Assembly (NCBI RefSeq): GCF_001445655.1
Contig: NZ_LNBE01000001.1
Location: forward strand, 1,811 to 65,810
Direction of reading: 5' to 3'
DNA from: Streptomyces roseifaciens
Lineage (GTDB): Bacteria > Actinomycetota > Actinomycetes > Streptomycetales > Streptomycetaceae
Length of the DNA stretch: 64,000 nucleotides
Position 1 is the first letter of the stretch. Each line of letters begins with the position of its first letter. Below are positions 1 to 10,170 of the stretch, piece after piece. The notes beneath the pieces are model-generated. The model was not told the origin of the DNA and made no database searches. It saw nothing but the letters and a program-made list of their open reading frames with translations. Position numbers and translations under genes: made by a program.

Positions 1-3000
1 GCTCACCCGGAGCGCCGAAGGGGCAGGCGACGAAACGCTCAGCCGTGAGACCCGCACGATTGACGTAACCACGAGCCAGACCGGCACCGGAGACATACAG
101 CTCACCGGCCACGCCGGCGGGTACGAGACGCAGGTTGTCGTCGACCACGTACGCGCGCTTGTTGCCGATGGGGCGGCCGATGGGCAGCTGCGTCCCGGTC
201 AGGCCGTCGGTGGTGACGGTATGACAGGTGGTGAAGCCCATGCTTTCGACGGGTCCGTATCCGTTGCCCACGTGCAGGTCGGGGAAGAGCTGCAGGATCT
301 TTGCCACGTGGGCGACCGATCCGGCTTCCCCGCCGGTGAAGGCGATGCGTACGCCGCGGAAGGCGTCGGGGTATTCGTCGACGAGGTGGTTGAAGAGACT
401 CGCGGACAGCTGGAGCATGGTGACGCCGTGCTCGGCGACCAGGCGCTCGATGCCGATCGGCTCGGGACTTTGTCCGGGCTGGAGGACGCATGTCGCGCCG
501 TGCAGCAGCGCACCGAACAACTCCAGTGCGAAGCCGTCCCAGGACACGGGCGAGCATTGCAGGAACACTTCGCCCGGGCCGAAGTCGGCGTAGTCCTGGC
601 CGAGGTAGGTGCCCAGCAGGGCACGGTGCGAGGTGGCGACACCCTTGGGGCGTCCCGTCGAGCCGGACGTGAACATTACGCACGCCACATCATTCGCACG
701 TACATCACACACATCACGTACATCACGCACACGGGCCATGACCGCGCTCGGCGCATCGGCCAGGGCGTCGACACACACCGCCGACACCCCCGGAGCGGAT
801 GCGGAGATCGCGTCGCTGAGTCCCGTACGCGTGACCACCGTGCGCACGCCGGCTTCGGCGAGGACACCTGCCACCCGTTCGGCCGGGAACTCCGGGTCCA
901 GCAAGGTGTATCCGGCACCGGCCTTCAATACGGCCAGCAGGGCGACCACCATGTCCACCCCGCGCTCAAGGCGGACACCCACCACCGCGCCTGCATCCAC
1001 CAGCCACGGCACGAGCCGGTCGGCCCGCTCGTTCAGCTCGGCGTACGTCACGCGCTCGTCTCCGGAGACCAGCGCAATCGCTTCCGGAGCCTGCCGTGCC
1101 TGCTCCTCGAACACCTCGTGGAGCGTCCGGTCCAGAACTCCCGGCGCCACCCGGTCCGTGTCATTCCACACCGACACGATCCGGTGTCGCTCACCGGCGC
1201 CGAGCAGCTCGACCGAGCCCACGGTCGCCTCGGGGTCAGTGGCAGCACCGGTCAGCAGACGTACCAGCCGGTCCGCCATCGCCTGCGCCGACGACCGGTC
1301 GAAGAGGTCCCTCGCGAACACCAGCTCCCCGTCGATGCCTCCCGGGCCGCCGGCGCCGTCCCGCTCCTCGGTGAAGGCGAAGTTCAGGTTGAATTTCGCG
1401 GGCGCCGCCTCGATGGTCTCCCGGGCCGCGGTCAGCCCCGGCAGGTCGAGCCGGCCTTCCGTGTTGTTCTGGAGGACGAGCATGGTCTGGAAGAGCGGAT
1501 GCCGTGCCGCCGACCGGTCGGGGTTGATCTCCTCGACCAGTCGCTCGAACGGCACGTCCTGGTGGGCGAACGCGGCGAGGTCCGTCTCCCGGACTCGCGC
1601 CAGCAGCTCGCTGAACGTCGGATCTCCCGCCAGGTCCGTGCGGAGCACGAGTGTGTTGACGAAGAAGCCGACGAGGTCGTCCAGGGCCTCGTCCGAGCGT
1701 CCCGCGACCACCGCGCCGAGGGGGATGTCGGATCCGGCGCCGAGCCGCGACAGAAGTGCGGCGAGGCCCGCCTGCAGCACCATGAAGAGGGTCACGCCGT
1801 GCCTGCGGGCCAGGTCGTCCAACTGCGCGTGCAGTCCGGCGTCCAGGCTGAAGCGGATCACACCACCCCGGTGACTGGGCACGGCCGGCCGTGGACGGTC
1901 GGTCGGAAGGCCGAGCTCCTCCGGGGCGCCGGAGAGCGTGTCCGTCCAGTACGCGAGCTGGCCGTCCAGCACCTCCTCCAGGTGCTCCTGGTGCCAGAGG
2001 GCGTAATCGGCGTACTGCACCGGCAACGGCTCCCACGCCGGAGCCTCACCCGCACACCGGGCCCGGTATGCCACCGACAGGTCTTCGAACAGCGGTCGTT
2101 CGGACCACCCGTCGCTCGCAATGTGGTGCAGGGTCAACAGCAGCACGTACTCCGCGCACTCCGCGTCCTCCGCGTCGCCCACGCCGATCAGGGTGACTCG
2201 CAGCGGCAGGTCTCGTTCCAGGTCGAACCCGGTGAACGCCGCCTCGGTGACACGCTCCGCCAGCTGCTCCTCCGTGCACTCCACCACCGTGAAGTCCACT
2301 CGCACATCCTGTGAGGGCAGTACGTGCTGCCGCGGCTCGCCTGCGACCCCGGGGAACACCGTCCGCAGCGCCTCGTGGCGGCCCACCACGTCCGCCACCG
2401 CGGCCCGCAGGGCGGCGACGTCCACCCGGCCCCGGAGCCGGAACGCCAGAGGAAGGTTGTAGGCCGCGGGCTGCGCGAAGCGTTCCAGGAACCACAGCCG
2501 GTGCTGCGCCGAGGACAGCGGCAGCACGTCCGGGCGCACTCGCGCGACCGGCGCCGGGCGTGCCCGCTCCGCGCCGGAGAGCCGTCCGGCGAGCTCCGCG
2601 ACCGTCGGTGCCTCGAACACCGCCCGGACCGGGATCTCGACGCCGAGGACCGACCTGGCCCTGCTGACGAGTCTCGTCGCCAGGAGGGAGTGGCCGCCGA
2701 GGTCGAAGAAGCCGTCGTCGATCGTGACCCGGCCGACGCCCAGCACGTCCGCGAACAGGCCGGCCAGGGCCTGCTCCTGCGCGGTCCGCGGTGCGCGCCC
2801 GTCGGCGGACGCCCGGTACTCCGGCGCCGGCAGGGCGCGGCGGTCGAGCTTGCCGTTGGGGGTGAGCGGGAGGGCGGGGAGCGTCACGACCGCCGACGGC
2901 ACCATGTACGCGGGGAGGACGGCGGACACCTGCTCGCGCAGCCCCACCGGGTCCGGCAGGCCGGTGCCGGCCGGTACGGCGTAGCCGACCAGGCGCTGGT

Positions 3001-4762
3001 CGCCCGGCTCGTCCTCGCGGAGCACGACCGCCGCCTGGGCGACGGCGGGGGAGCCGAGGAGCGCCGCCTCGATCTCGCCGAGCTCGATCCGGAAGCCGCG
3101 CAGCTTCACCTGGTCGTCGGTCCGGCCGAGGTATTCCAGGTCTCCGTCGTGGTTCCACCGTGCGAGGTCGCCCGTGCGGTACATGCGGGTGCCCGGGCTG
3201 CCGAACGGGTCCGCCACGAAGCGTTCTGCGGTCATGGCGTGCTTGTTCCGGTATCCGTGCGCGAGGCCGTCGCCGGCGATGTACAGCTCGCCGGCCACCC
3301 CGGGCGGGACCGGCTGCAGGCCGCCGTCGAGCACCCGCACACGGGTGTTGGCGATCGGGCGGCCGATGACGACCTCGTCCCCGACCTTCGCCCGCGTCGA
3401 GTAGATCGTCGTCTCGGTCGGCCCGTAGAGGTTGGTCACGTCGGCGGCCGACTCCCGGAGGAGCGCCGCCAGGTCCGCCGGCAGCGCCTCGCCGCCCACG
3501 ACGACCCGCAGTCCGCGCACGGCCTCGGGGGCCTGCGTCACCAGCCCGCGCCACAGGCTGGGGGTGGCTTCCGCGATCGTGACGTGCCGGCGGGCCAGAA
3601 GGGCGGCCAGGGCCTGCGGGTCCCGGGCGGTCTCCCGCTCGACGAGGACCACGGCGGCCCCGGAGATCAGCGGCAGGTAGAGGTCCAGCCCGGCCATGTC
3701 GAACGCCACCGACGCCATCGCGGCCCAGCGGTCGGTCTCCTCCAGCCGGAACCACTCGGCCATCGAGGTGAGGAAGTTCGCCAGCGCCGCCTGGCCGACG
3801 AGGACGCCCTTGGGTCGCCCGGTCGACCCCGAGGTGTAGATCGCGTACGCCGGCTGCCGGAGCCGGTCGACGACCGCCGGCGGGGCCGGCGCGCGGCGGT
3901 CCGCCGTCTCGTCCAAGAGGAGCACGGGGAGCGAGGGCAGGGCTGCTGCCACGTCGCCGTGGGTGACGACGAGCGCCGGGTCGGCGTCGCCGAGGATGTA
4001 GGCGATCCGCTCCGCAGGGTATTCGGGGTCGACCGGCACGTACGCCGCGCCGGACTTCAGCACCGCGAGCAGCGCCACCATCAGGTGGGTCGTCCGGGGC
4101 AGCAGGATGCCGACGAAGCGGCCCGGGCCCGCGCCGCGCTCCACCAGCAGGTGGGCCAGGCCGTTGGCCCGTGCGTCGAGTTCCGCGTACGACAGCGTGC
4201 CGTCCTCACACACGACCGCGGTCGCGTGGGGCGTCCTGGCCGCCTGCGCCGCGAACAGCTCCGGCAGGGAGAGCCCGGACGGTTCGCGCCAGGGGCCGTG
4301 GGACCAGCGCGTGAGTTGCTCCCGCTCGGTGGGCGTCAGGATGTCGAGCCCGCCGACCCGCCGGTCCGGGTCGGCGGCCGCCGCGGCCAGCACGTGGACC
4401 AGCCGCTCGGCCAGATCCTGCACGGTCTCCTCGTCGAACGGGTCCAGCAGGTGATGGAGCTCGCCGTACTCGCCCGGGTCCGTGTCCCGGACCCGGGCGA
4501 GCAGCTCGCCGAACGACGGATCACCCGACGCGAGCGCACGCAGCGCGAGGAGGCCGTGCTGCGCCCCGGCGGCACCGGCCGGGAGGTCCGGCTCCGTGCC
4601 CCGGCGGCTCAGCAGCGCCGCCAGGCCGGCCCGGACGACCACGGGCAGCGTCGTTTCGTACCGCTGGGCCAGCTCCGCGAGGTGCCGGTGCGCTTCGGTG
4701 CCGAGGCTGAAGCCGACCGGTGTGTTCGGTACCTCGCTCGTCTTGTCGTCCGGGTGGTTCAT
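1..4762 (-). CDS. Nonribosomal peptide synthetase, partial (C* - A - PCP - C - A ...)
   Basis: This is a multimodular NRPS whose C-terminal part lies outside the window. The order read from the sequence is: the C-terminal half of a condensation domain without an HHxxxDG motif (about residues 10-150); adenylation domain 1 (about 165-650); a carrier domain with LGGHSLL and phosphopantetheine Ser692; a complete condensation domain with HHIASDG at 879-885; then adenylation domain 2 from about 1190 (YTSGSTG-type and GYGP motifs) to the edge. Starting with half a C domain suggests a degenerate initiation module or one loaded in trans. By-eye specificity codes are DMLEVGLIYK (A1) and DGLQFGGGFK (A2); neither matches a code I know. 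The ATG at 4762 lies 96 bp downstream of the mbtH gene, in the same direction. Adenylation domain 2 carries a short VRDV repeat. Confidence 0.95.
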   Translation of the reverse strand, partial: MNHPDDKTSEVPNTPVGFSLGTEAHRHLAELAQRYETTLPVVVRAGLAALLSRRGTEPDLPAGAAGAQHGLLALRALASGDPSFGELLARVRDTDPGEYGELHHLLDPFDEETVQDLAERLVHVLAAAAADPDRRVGGLDILTPTEREQLTRWSHGPWREPSGLSLPELFAAQAARTPHATAVVCEDGTLSYAELDARANGLAHLLVERGAGPGRFVGILLPRTTHLMVALLAVLKSGAAYVPVDPEYPAERIAYILGDADPALVVTHGDVAAALPSLPVLLLDETADRRAPAPPAVVDRLRQPAYAIYTSGSTGRPKGVLVGQAALANFLTSMAEWFRLEETDRWAAMASVAFDMAGLDLYLPLISGAAVVLVERETARDPQALAALLARRHVTIAEATPSLWRGLVTQAPEAVRGLRVVVGGEALPADLAALLRESAADVTNLYGPTETTIYSTRAKVGDEVVIGRPIANTRVRVLDGGLQPVPPGVAGELYIAGDGLAHGYRNKHAMTAERFVADPFGSPGTRMYRTGDLARWNHDGDLEYLGRTDDQVKLRGFRIELGEIEAALLGSPAVAQAAVVLREDEPGDQRLVGYAVPAGTGLPDPVGLREQVSAVLPAYMVPSAVVTLPALPLTPNGKLDRRALPAPEYRASADGRAPRTAQEQALAGLFADVLGVGRVTIDDGFFDLGGHSLLATRLVSRARSVLGVEIPVRAVFEAPTVAELAGRLSGAERARPAPVARVRPDVLPLSSAQHRLWFLERFAQPAAYNLPLAFRLRGRVDVAALRAAVADVVGRHEALRTVFPGVAGEPRQHVLPSQDVRVDFTVVECTEEQLAERVTEAAFTGFDLERDLPLRVTLIGVGDAEDAECAEYVLLLTLHHIASDGWSERPLFEDLSVAYRARCAGEAPAWEPLPVQYADYALWHQEHLEEVLDGQLAYWTDTLSGAPEELGLPTDRPRPAVPSHRGGVIRFSLDAGLHAQLDDLARRHGVTLFMVLQAGLAALLSRLGAGSDIPLGAVVAGRSDEALDDLVGFFVNTLVLRTDLAGDPTFSELLARVRETDLAAFAHQDVPFERLVEEINPDRSAARHPLFQTMLVLQNNTEGRLDLPGLTAARETIEAAPAKFNLNFAFTEERDGAGGPGGIDGELVFARDLFDRSSAQAMADRLVRLLTGAATDPEATVGSVELLGAGERHRIVSVWNDTDRVAPGVLDRTLHEVFEEQARQAPEAIALVSGDERVTYAELNERADRLVPWLVDAGAVVGVRLERGVDMVVALLAVLKAGAGYTLLDPEFPAERVAGVLAEAGVRTVVTRTGLSDAISASAPGVSAVCVDALADAPSAVMARVRDVRDVCDVRANDVACVMFTSGSTGRPKGVATSHRALLGTYLGQDYADFGPGEVFLQCSPVSWDGFALELFGALLHGATCVLQPGQSPEPIGIERLVAEHGVTMLQLSASLFNHLVDEYPDAFRGVRIAFTGGEAGSVAHVAKILQLFPDLHVGNGYGPVESMGFTTCHTVTTDGLTGTQLPIGRPIGNKRAYVVDDNLRLVPAGVAGELYVSGAGLARGYVNRAGLTAERFVACPFGAPGE

Positions 4763-4858
4763 GACGCTCCTCTGTGCCGTTCGCGATGGGTCGTGTCAAC
4801 TGGCCGGGGTTCTCCGGAGGTGGCGGTGGGCGGCGGGGCGCGCCTGCCCGTCAGCCGG

Positions 4859-5059
4859 TCAGCCGGTCGTGGCGGACCTCGGCATCAGGTCCGTCCAGTT
4901 CCGGTCGACGAAGGCGAGGCAGGCTTCCCGGGTGTCCTCGGGGTGGGCGACGGTCCAGCCGGCGGGCACGGGGATCCGCGCCGGCCACAGGGAGTGCTGG
5001 TTCTCGCCGTTGACCAGGACGGTGTAGGCGGCGTCGGAGTCTTCGAAGGGGTTGGTCAT
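4859..5059 (-). CDS. mbtH: MbtH-like protein
   Basis: A 66-residue protein of the MbtH family, small chaperones that bind NRPS adenylation domains and are often needed for their solubility and activity. It starts MTNPFEDSD and has the conserved NGENQHSLWP segment and the two signature tryptophans (LWP near residue 25 and GW near 35), followed by a DRNWTDLMP tail. Length and motifs match the family closely. It sits directly upstream of the large NRPS gene, which places it as that enzyme's partner. Confidence 0.97.
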   Translation of the reverse strand: MTNPFEDSDAAYTVLVNGENQHSLWPARIPVPAGWTVAHPEDTREACLAFVDRNWTDLMPRSATTG

Positions 5060-5159
5060 GACGGAACGTCCTTTCGTGGAATGCGGGTTGTGGAGCGTTG
5101 GGGGACGGGGACGGGGACGGGGCGGGGGAGGGTGAGGCGGAGCGGGGAGGGGAGGCGGC

Positions 5160-6431
5160 TCAGGCGTCGGACGCGGTGCCGGTGCCGCCGCGGCCGGCCC
5201 ACACGTCCTCGGGGCCGAGGTCGGCGGGCGCGTACTTGCCCAGCGCACTGATGATCAGCCGCAGTTCGAGGAGCAGGCTCGACACGAGCCGGCCGAGGCC
5301 GTCGTCGGGGTTCTCGTCGACGGCCAGGAGCGCCGCTCGCCCGAGGCCGGCGGCACGGGCGCCGAGCGCGAGGCACTTGGCCACCCGGGTGCCTTCCCAC
5401 ATCCGGCCGGACACCAGCAGGCAGTGCTGCTGCTCCCAGGCGCGCATCCGTTCGAGGCACTCGCCCAGCGGGAGGCCCACGTGGTCGAGGAAGGACAGGG
5501 GCGCCCAGCCGCTCCCGCCCTCCGCCCCGTCGACGGTGACCGCGTCGGCGCCGGCCTCCCAGGCGGTGGCCGCCGCGTGGCGTACGTCCCGGCCGGGCGG
5601 GAGCTTCACCCACACCCGGGCCCGCGGATAGTTGTTGCGCATGAAGCGGATCTGCTGCCGCAGGATCTCCTCGGTGAAGGTCCCGGGGCTGCTGGAGCGC
5701 AGCACGTGCAGGCCGTCGCCGTAGAGGTCGTCGGTCGCGTAGTGCTCGGCGAGCCGGGTGGCGGAAGCCGTGTCGACGACGGTCATGCCGCCCAGTCCGG
5801 GCTTCGCGCCCTGCCCCACTTTGAGTTCGAAGGCGAGCCGCCCGGATTCCAGGAGCCGCTGTGCCGCGGGCGCGCTGTAGATCAGGTTCCACACCTCGGC
5901 GTCCGCGTCCTCGGTGCTCTGCTGGAACGCGACTCCGCCGACTCCGTCCGGCAGCTCGCTCTCGTACGCGCTCAGCCGGGCGAGCGCGCCGTTCTCCCCG
6001 CCGGAGCCGTGGTGGCCGGACGTGGGGACGATGTTCTCGCCGACCACCATGGGGATGCCCAGCCGGCCGGCCTGGCGGCTGACGGCGGCGCCCAGCCCGG
6101 AGGCGGCGACCTGGGTGGAGCCGAACGCGGAGACGTAGAGCGGTGCGGTGGACCGGAAGCCGCCCATGCCGGTCGACAGGTCGACGTCGCTGTAGTACGG
6201 CTCCCGGGCCAGCTCGATCATCTTTTCCAGCCGCCGCGGCACGAAGACCGGCGGCACCAGGCGCAGCGCGTCCAAGGGGTCCGCGCCGCGCCCGTCGGGG
6301 GTGGCGCCGTGCGCGCCGAAGAGCTGCCGGCCGTAGTCCTCGTGCCGGGGGAAGACCGCGGCGGCGCCGTCCCGGGCGCGGGTGCGGACGTCGTCCTCCG
6401 CGAAGCCGGCGGCCGTCAGGCTGCGCGTCAC
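5160..6431 (-). CDS. GltB2-like FMN-binding protein (glutamate synthase-related), without the Fe-S motif
   Basis: A 423-residue protein resembling the FMN-binding TIM-barrel domain of glutamate synthase. Visible landmarks are KVGQGAKPGLGG, ARVWVKLPPG, DAVTVDGAEGGSG and a C-terminal SGRMWEGTRVAKCLALGA segment that fits FMN phosphate binding. The CHLNTCPVG-type cysteine cluster that normally holds a 3Fe-4S centre is absent, and there is no glutaminase domain. The GTG start at 6431 overlaps the stop of the upstream gene (GTGA). In this cluster it could supply glutamate or ammonia, or oxidise or reduce an amino acid intermediate; the sequence does not decide. An alpha-hydroxy-acid oxidase-like role is the main alternative. 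Confidence 0.75.
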   Translation of the reverse strand: MTRSLTAAGFAEDDVRTRARDGAAAVFPRHEDYGRQLFGAHGATPDGRGADPLDALRLVPPVFVPRRLEKMIELAREPYYSDVDLSTGMGGFRSTAPLYVSAFGSTQVAASGLGAAVSRQAGRLGIPMVVGENIVPTSGHHGSGGENGALARLSAYESELPDGVGGVAFQQSTEDADAEVWNLIYSAPAAQRLLESGRLAFELKVGQGAKPGLGGMTVVDTASATRLAEHYATDDLYGDGLHVLRSSSPGTFTEEILRQQIRFMRNNYPRARVWVKLPPGRDVRHAAATAWEAGADAVTVDGAEGGSGWAPLSFLDHVGLPLGECLERMRAWEQQHCLLVSGRMWEGTRVAKCLALGARAAGLGRAALLAVDENPDDGLGRLVSSLLLELRLIISALGKYAPADLGPEDVWAGRGGTGTASDA

Positions 6432-7429
6432 GCCGACACCACCCCGGGGGTCTTGGGGAAGGGGGTGGCCTGCCACACGGCGTCGAGTCCGGCGACGTAG
6501 CGCGTCAGCCGCTCCAGGCCGATGCCGAAGCCGGCACTGGCCGGGATGCCGGCGCGGACCATGTCGAGGTACCAGGCGTACTTGGCCGGGTTCTCGCCCG
6601 TCTCGCGCATGCGGGCGATGATCCGCGCGTAGTCGTGCTCGCGCTCGCTTCCGCTCATCAGCTCGCCGTAGCCCTCGGGGGCGATGAGGTCGTAGTTGCA
6701 GAGCACCCCGGGCCGGTCCGTGTCCTCGCGGTCGTAGAAGCCCCGGGACCCCTTCGGGTAGTCGGTGATGAAGAACGGCCGGTCGGCCTGGGCGGAGAGC
6801 AGCGCCTCGCCCTCCCAGTCGATCTCGGCACCGGGGTCCTGGTCGTGCCCGAGGCGCGCCAGGTGGGCGACGGCGTCCGCGTGGGTCGTGCGGTCGAAGG
6901 GCGCGTCGTTCTTCAGGAGGGCGGCGAACGCCCGGGCGTCCCGGCCGAGCAGGCCGAGCTCGTCGGACATCTCCCCGGCGACCTCGGCGACGGCCCGGAC
7001 GACGACGTCCTGGGCGACGCCCATGGCCTCGTGCCGGGAGGCGCCGGCGATCTCCACGTCGAGCTGGTGGAACTCGACCAGGTGGCGGCTGGTGGAGGTC
7101 GTCTCCAGCGGCTCCAGGCGGACGTTCGGGGCCACGCAGAAGATCTTGTCGAAGGCCAGCAGCGACGCCTGCTTGTAGAGGATGGCGCTGGTCATCAGCT
7201 TGTAGCGGTGGCCGTAGAAGTCGATGTCGATCTGCTTGGAGCCGCGGCCGCCCGGGTCGGTGACCGGGCCGATGATCGGGGGCATCAGCTCGGTGAAGCC
7301 CTGCTCGGTGAGGTGCTCGCGGGCCGCCCGGACGATGCGGTTCTGCACGCGGACCACCGCCTGGGTCACGGGGTTTTGGAGGTGCGCGGGCAGTGCGACG
7401 GCCGGTCGGCCGGCTGTGGTGTCACTCAT
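6428..7429 (-). CDS. Asparagine synthetase A-type protein (AsnRS/AspRS paralogue without anticodon domain)
   Basis: A 333-residue class II aminoacyl-tRNA synthetase catalytic core without the N-terminal OB-fold anticodon-binding domain. Motif 2 is visible in the APNVRLEP stretch and motif 3 in GFGIGLERLTRY near the C-terminus. This architecture is known from archaeal asparagine synthetase, which amidates aspartate through an aspartyl-adenylate and ammonia. It is flanked by glutamate mutase and a GltB-like gene in one coupled operon. A likely job is therefore to amidate 3-methylaspartate (or aspartate), or to join another amine to it, for use by the NRPS. It could instead form a different amide; the fold fixes the chemistry (acyl-adenylate) better than the substrate. 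Confidence 0.85.
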   Translation of the reverse strand: MSDTTAGRPAVALPAHLQNPVTQAVVRVQNRIVRAAREHLTEQGFTELMPPIIGPVTDPGGRGSKQIDIDFYGHRYKLMTSAILYKQASLLAFDKIFCVAPNVRLEPLETTSTSRHLVEFHQLDVEIAGASRHEAMGVAQDVVVRAVAEVAGEMSDELGLLGRDARAFAALLKNDAPFDRTTHADAVAHLARLGHDQDPGAEIDWEGEALLSAQADRPFFITDYPKGSRGFYDREDTDRPGVLCNYDLIAPEGYGELMSGSEREHDYARIIARMRETGENPAKYAWYLDMVRAGIPASAGFGIGLERLTRYVAGLDAVWQATPFPKTPGVVSA

Positions 7430-7447
7430 GGTTCTCTTCCCCTGGTT

Positions 7448-8803
7448 TCACAGAATGAGGTGGACGCGACGGCCCGGCCGCGGGAGGCGGGCCGTGGCGC
7501 GGTCGTCTGCTGCGTGGTCGAACGAGCGCTGGACGCAGGACAGCGCATTGAGGAGGTCCGCGGCCGTCATACGGGTGGACGCCGCGGTGCGTCCGGTGAT
7601 CCGGACGGGGAGCGCGCCGGTGTCGGACCAGCGCAGCCGCCCGTCGGGGGCGATGTAGCTCCTGGTGCGCCCCGTGTTGTCGGCGTGGAGGCAGTACGGC
7701 ACGTCCAGCAGGCCGCGCGCGAACGCCTCCAGGAGGGCGGCGCCCGGGTCCTCGTTCAGGTCGAGGACCGTGGTCACGATGCTCAGGGCTTCTTCGAACA
7801 CCTCCGCGGTGTCGGGGTCGCCCGCGAGATCCGCCTCCCCTTCGCCGGCGGGCGCGAGCCCTGCGGCACGGGCCCGCCGGTCCGCGGCCGCCGCGGCCTC
7901 CAGCGCCTCGATGTTGTCGGCGACCGAGGCGATGCGGTGCGCCTCGGCGACGGTCTTCACGATGAGCCGCTCCGCGCCGGTCCGCACGGCGATGTCCACG
8001 GACTGCTCCAGCAGCAGCCGCGCGCCGGACGCCGTGCGCGGGTAGACGCCCATGTACGTGTAGATGACGACGTGCCACTCGACGTCCGGCATGAACAGCC
8101 GGGCGAGGCGGCGCAGCGCCCGTACCGCCCCGCAGTCCTGATCGGCGCTGGTCTGCTGCGCGTAGCTGAGGGAGATGCTGCGCACTCCGTGCCACCGGAA
8201 GAACAGGCCTTCCAGGAGGCTGATCGCCACCAGCAGGCCCGGCGGGCACAGCTGACCGAGCATGCACCCCCCGAAGGTCTCCACGTGGGGCTCGCACCCG
8301 TACCGGCGGGAGGCGGCCATGATCCGGCAGGACTCCTCCCAGTTGCGCACCGAGTCGCGCAGCGAGACGCGCCCGTAGGGGAGGCAGTAGGAGACCGGGC
8401 CGCCCTCGGTGGCGTCGAGGCCGGCCTTCAGCGACGAGGCGATGATGTCCTGCGGGCGGGCCGAACCGTGCCGGACCTGGATGGGGAAGTCGCGGCCCAG
8501 CAGGCCGTCGACGACCTCCTTGTTGGTCTCCGGGCCGTGCACGACGATCGGGTAGCCGTTGAGGTCGGCGCCCTCGGCCAGGGCCCGGCGGGCGGCGGTG
8601 AGGTCGCCGACGCGGGTGTAGCTGTCCAGGGTGATGGTGCCGATGGCGGTGGCGTCGGCGCGGCTGACCTCGGCCAGGCCCGCGCGCATCACCCGGGGGT
8701 CGCCGAAGCCCATCCGCGGCTGGACCACCAGCCTCCCGGCTGCCCGGGACCGGGCGACGAAGTCGCCGAACAGGCTGCGCGGATCCGCCCCCCGGACGGT
8801 CAC
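7448..8803 (-). CDS. glmE: Glutamate mutase (methylaspartate mutase) large subunit E
   Basis: The 451-residue catalytic subunit of adenosylcobalamin-dependent glutamate mutase, which rearranges L-glutamate to (2S,3S)-3-methylaspartate. Family landmarks are IQVRHGSARPQD (substrate-binding arginine), EGGPVSYCLPYGR, the ETFGGCMLGQLCPPG loop and SISLSYAQQTSADQD. It is somewhat shorter than the roughly 480-residue catabolic enzymes. It overlaps the small subunit gene by four bases (ATGA at 8800-8803), so the two chains are made together. No methylaspartase gene is present, which argues for biosynthesis of the branched amino acid rather than glutamate fermentation. Confidence 0.93.
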   Translation of the reverse strand: MTVRGADPRSLFGDFVARSRAAGRLVVQPRMGFGDPRVMRAGLAEVSRADATAIGTITLDSYTRVGDLTAARRALAEGADLNGYPIVVHGPETNKEVVDGLLGRDFPIQVRHGSARPQDIIASSLKAGLDATEGGPVSYCLPYGRVSLRDSVRNWEESCRIMAASRRYGCEPHVETFGGCMLGQLCPPGLLVAISLLEGLFFRWHGVRSISLSYAQQTSADQDCGAVRALRRLARLFMPDVEWHVVIYTYMGVYPRTASGARLLLEQSVDIAVRTGAERLIVKTVAEAHRIASVADNIEALEAAAAADRRARAAGLAPAGEGEADLAGDPDTAEVFEEALSIVTTVLDLNEDPGAALLEAFARGLLDVPYCLHADNTGRTRSYIAPDGRLRWSDTGALPVRITGRTAASTRMTAADLLNALSCVQRSFDHAADDRATARLPRPGRRVHLIL

Positions 8804-9309
8804 GGCGCCGGGCTCGTCGCCAGGACGCCGCGGGTCGCCGCCGGGACGCCACGGCCGCTGCGGTCACGGCGGCGGGTCACCGAGCCGACGAAGTCCCGGA
8901 ATTCCCGGAGGTCGACGGGGTCGAGGAAGACGGCGGAGAAGCCGGCGGCCAGGAGCCGCCGCGTGAGCCGGCCGGCGCCGCCGTGGACGTCGCCCGCGGT
9001 GACGCCGCGCGTGCCCAGCTTGCCGCCGATGACGACCGGCGTGCCGGCGAGTTCCGGCGCCGCGCGCAGGGCGGCGATGGCCCGCAGCCCGTCGCTCTCG
9101 CCGTGGCCGTTGACGCTGCTCAGCACGAGGAGGTCGGGGGCCCGGTAGGCGTACCGCGACACCAGGTCCGCGCCCCCGATGCAGGGGCCGGCGTTCTCCA
9201 CGCGGTGGCCCCAGTCCTCCAGGAGCAGCTGGAGGTAGACCAGGTTCCAGGTGTGGGAGTCGGATTCGGTGCCGCTGACGACGACGTCGAGGGCGCTGCC
9301 CGCGGTCAT
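8800..9309 (-). CDS. glmS: Glutamate mutase small subunit S (B12-binding)
   Basis: A 169-residue cobalamin-binding subunit of glutamate mutase. It has a Rossmann-like B12 domain with the cobalt-coordinating His in SGTESDSHTWN near residues 12-22, an LVLSSVNGHGE segment and VVIGGKLGTRG. The usual DxHxxG signature reads D-S-H-T-W-N, so Asn replaces the final Gly; the ligand His is intact. The start at 9309 forms an ATGA overlap with the thioesterase stop, and an in-frame upstream start would only add a low-complexity tail. The C-terminus carries an extra basic, proline-rich stretch beyond the domain. Confidence 0.92.
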   Translation of the reverse strand: MTAGSALDVVVSGTESDSHTWNLVYLQLLLEDWGHRVENAGPCIGGADLVSRYAYRAPDLLVLSSVNGHGESDGLRAIAALRAAPELAGTPVVIGGKLGTRGVTAGDVHGGAGRLTRRLLAAGFSAVFLDPVDLREFRDFVGSVTRRRDRSGRGVPAATRGVLATSPAP

Positions 9310-10076
9310 GCCGCCACCCCCGTGGGCGCGTTGAGGGCGGGGATGAAGGCGGGCAGCCGGCGCCACGTCTCAGGGGTGTAGAAGTGCCCGCCGGGCAGTA
9401 CGTCGTGGCGGAAGCCGCCCAGTGCCACACCGCGCCACTGGTCGCCGGCGTCGCTCTCGATGACGCTGTCGCCGGCGCCGGAGAGCACCTGGAGGGCGGT
9501 CCGGACCTTGGCGCCGGGCGTGTAGTGGAACGTGTCGCGGACCTTGATGTCCGCGCGCATCAGTTCCACGGCCATCTCCTCCAGGTCGGGGTTGCCCAGG
9601 ACGTGCTCCGGCATGAGCCCGTGGGTCTTCATCCACGTCATCAGCTCGGCGTCGGTCTGCTGCCGGGCCGGGAACATGTCCCGGGGTGTGAGGCCGCGGT
9701 CGGGGGCGTTGCAGGAGGAGACGACCAGGGTCTCGGGCGCCCGCTCTCCGCTGCGCTCGATCCTCGTGGCCACTTCGAAGGCCATCCAGCCGCCCATGCT
9801 GTGGCCGAAGAGCACGTACGGCCCTTCGGCGGCGGACAGCACGGTGGCAGTGGCGTCCTCGGCGAGCTCGTCCCAGTGGGTGGCGCAGTCCTCCAGGAAG
9901 CGCCCTTCGCGGCCCGGGTAGCAGACGGCGGCCAGCGCGGTGCGCGGCGGGAGGGAGTGGCTCCACTGGTGGTACGCGGCCGTTCCGCCGCCGCAGAAGC
10001 CGAGGCAGACGAGGGTCCGCGTGGCGTCCTGCGGGCTGTGGATGCGGATGACTTTGGTGTCTTGGTTGCCGTTCAC
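9306..10076 (-). CDS. Type II thioesterase
   Basis: A 256-residue alpha/beta hydrolase of the external (type II) thioesterase family that clears misprimed carrier domains in NRPS and PKS lines. The nucleophile elbow GHSMGG has Ser93, and the catalytic His lies in LPGGHFY near the end. The N-terminal LVCLGFCGGG segment and CYPGREGRF are typical of the family. It is coupled by a four-base overlap to glutamate mutase S downstream and follows the A-PCP gene by 94 bp. Confidence 0.93.
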   Translation of the reverse strand: MNGNQDTKVIRIHSPQDATRTLVCLGFCGGGTAAYHQWSHSLPPRTALAAVCYPGREGRFLEDCATHWDELAEDATATVLSAAEGPYVLFGHSMGGWMAFEVATRIERSGERAPETLVVSSCNAPDRGLTPRDMFPARQQTDAELMTWMKTHGLMPEHVLGNPDLEEMAVELMRADIKVRDTFHYTPGAKVRTALQVLSGAGDSVIESDAGDQWRGVALGGFRHDVLPGGHFYTPETWRRLPAFIPALNAPTGVAA

Positions 10077-10170
10077 GGTGGCCCTTTCGGCACACTTGGT
10101 GCGGTTGTCGCGCAGTGCGGGGGGTTGACGGGGACGTCCGGGCCCGTGGCGGGCCCGCGGGGTTCGGGCG

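Noticed and set aside
221..5251. Long plus-strand open frames over the NRPS and MbtH genes
   Set aside because: They are antisense shadows; the minus strand carries all adenylation, condensation and carrier motifs in one frame.
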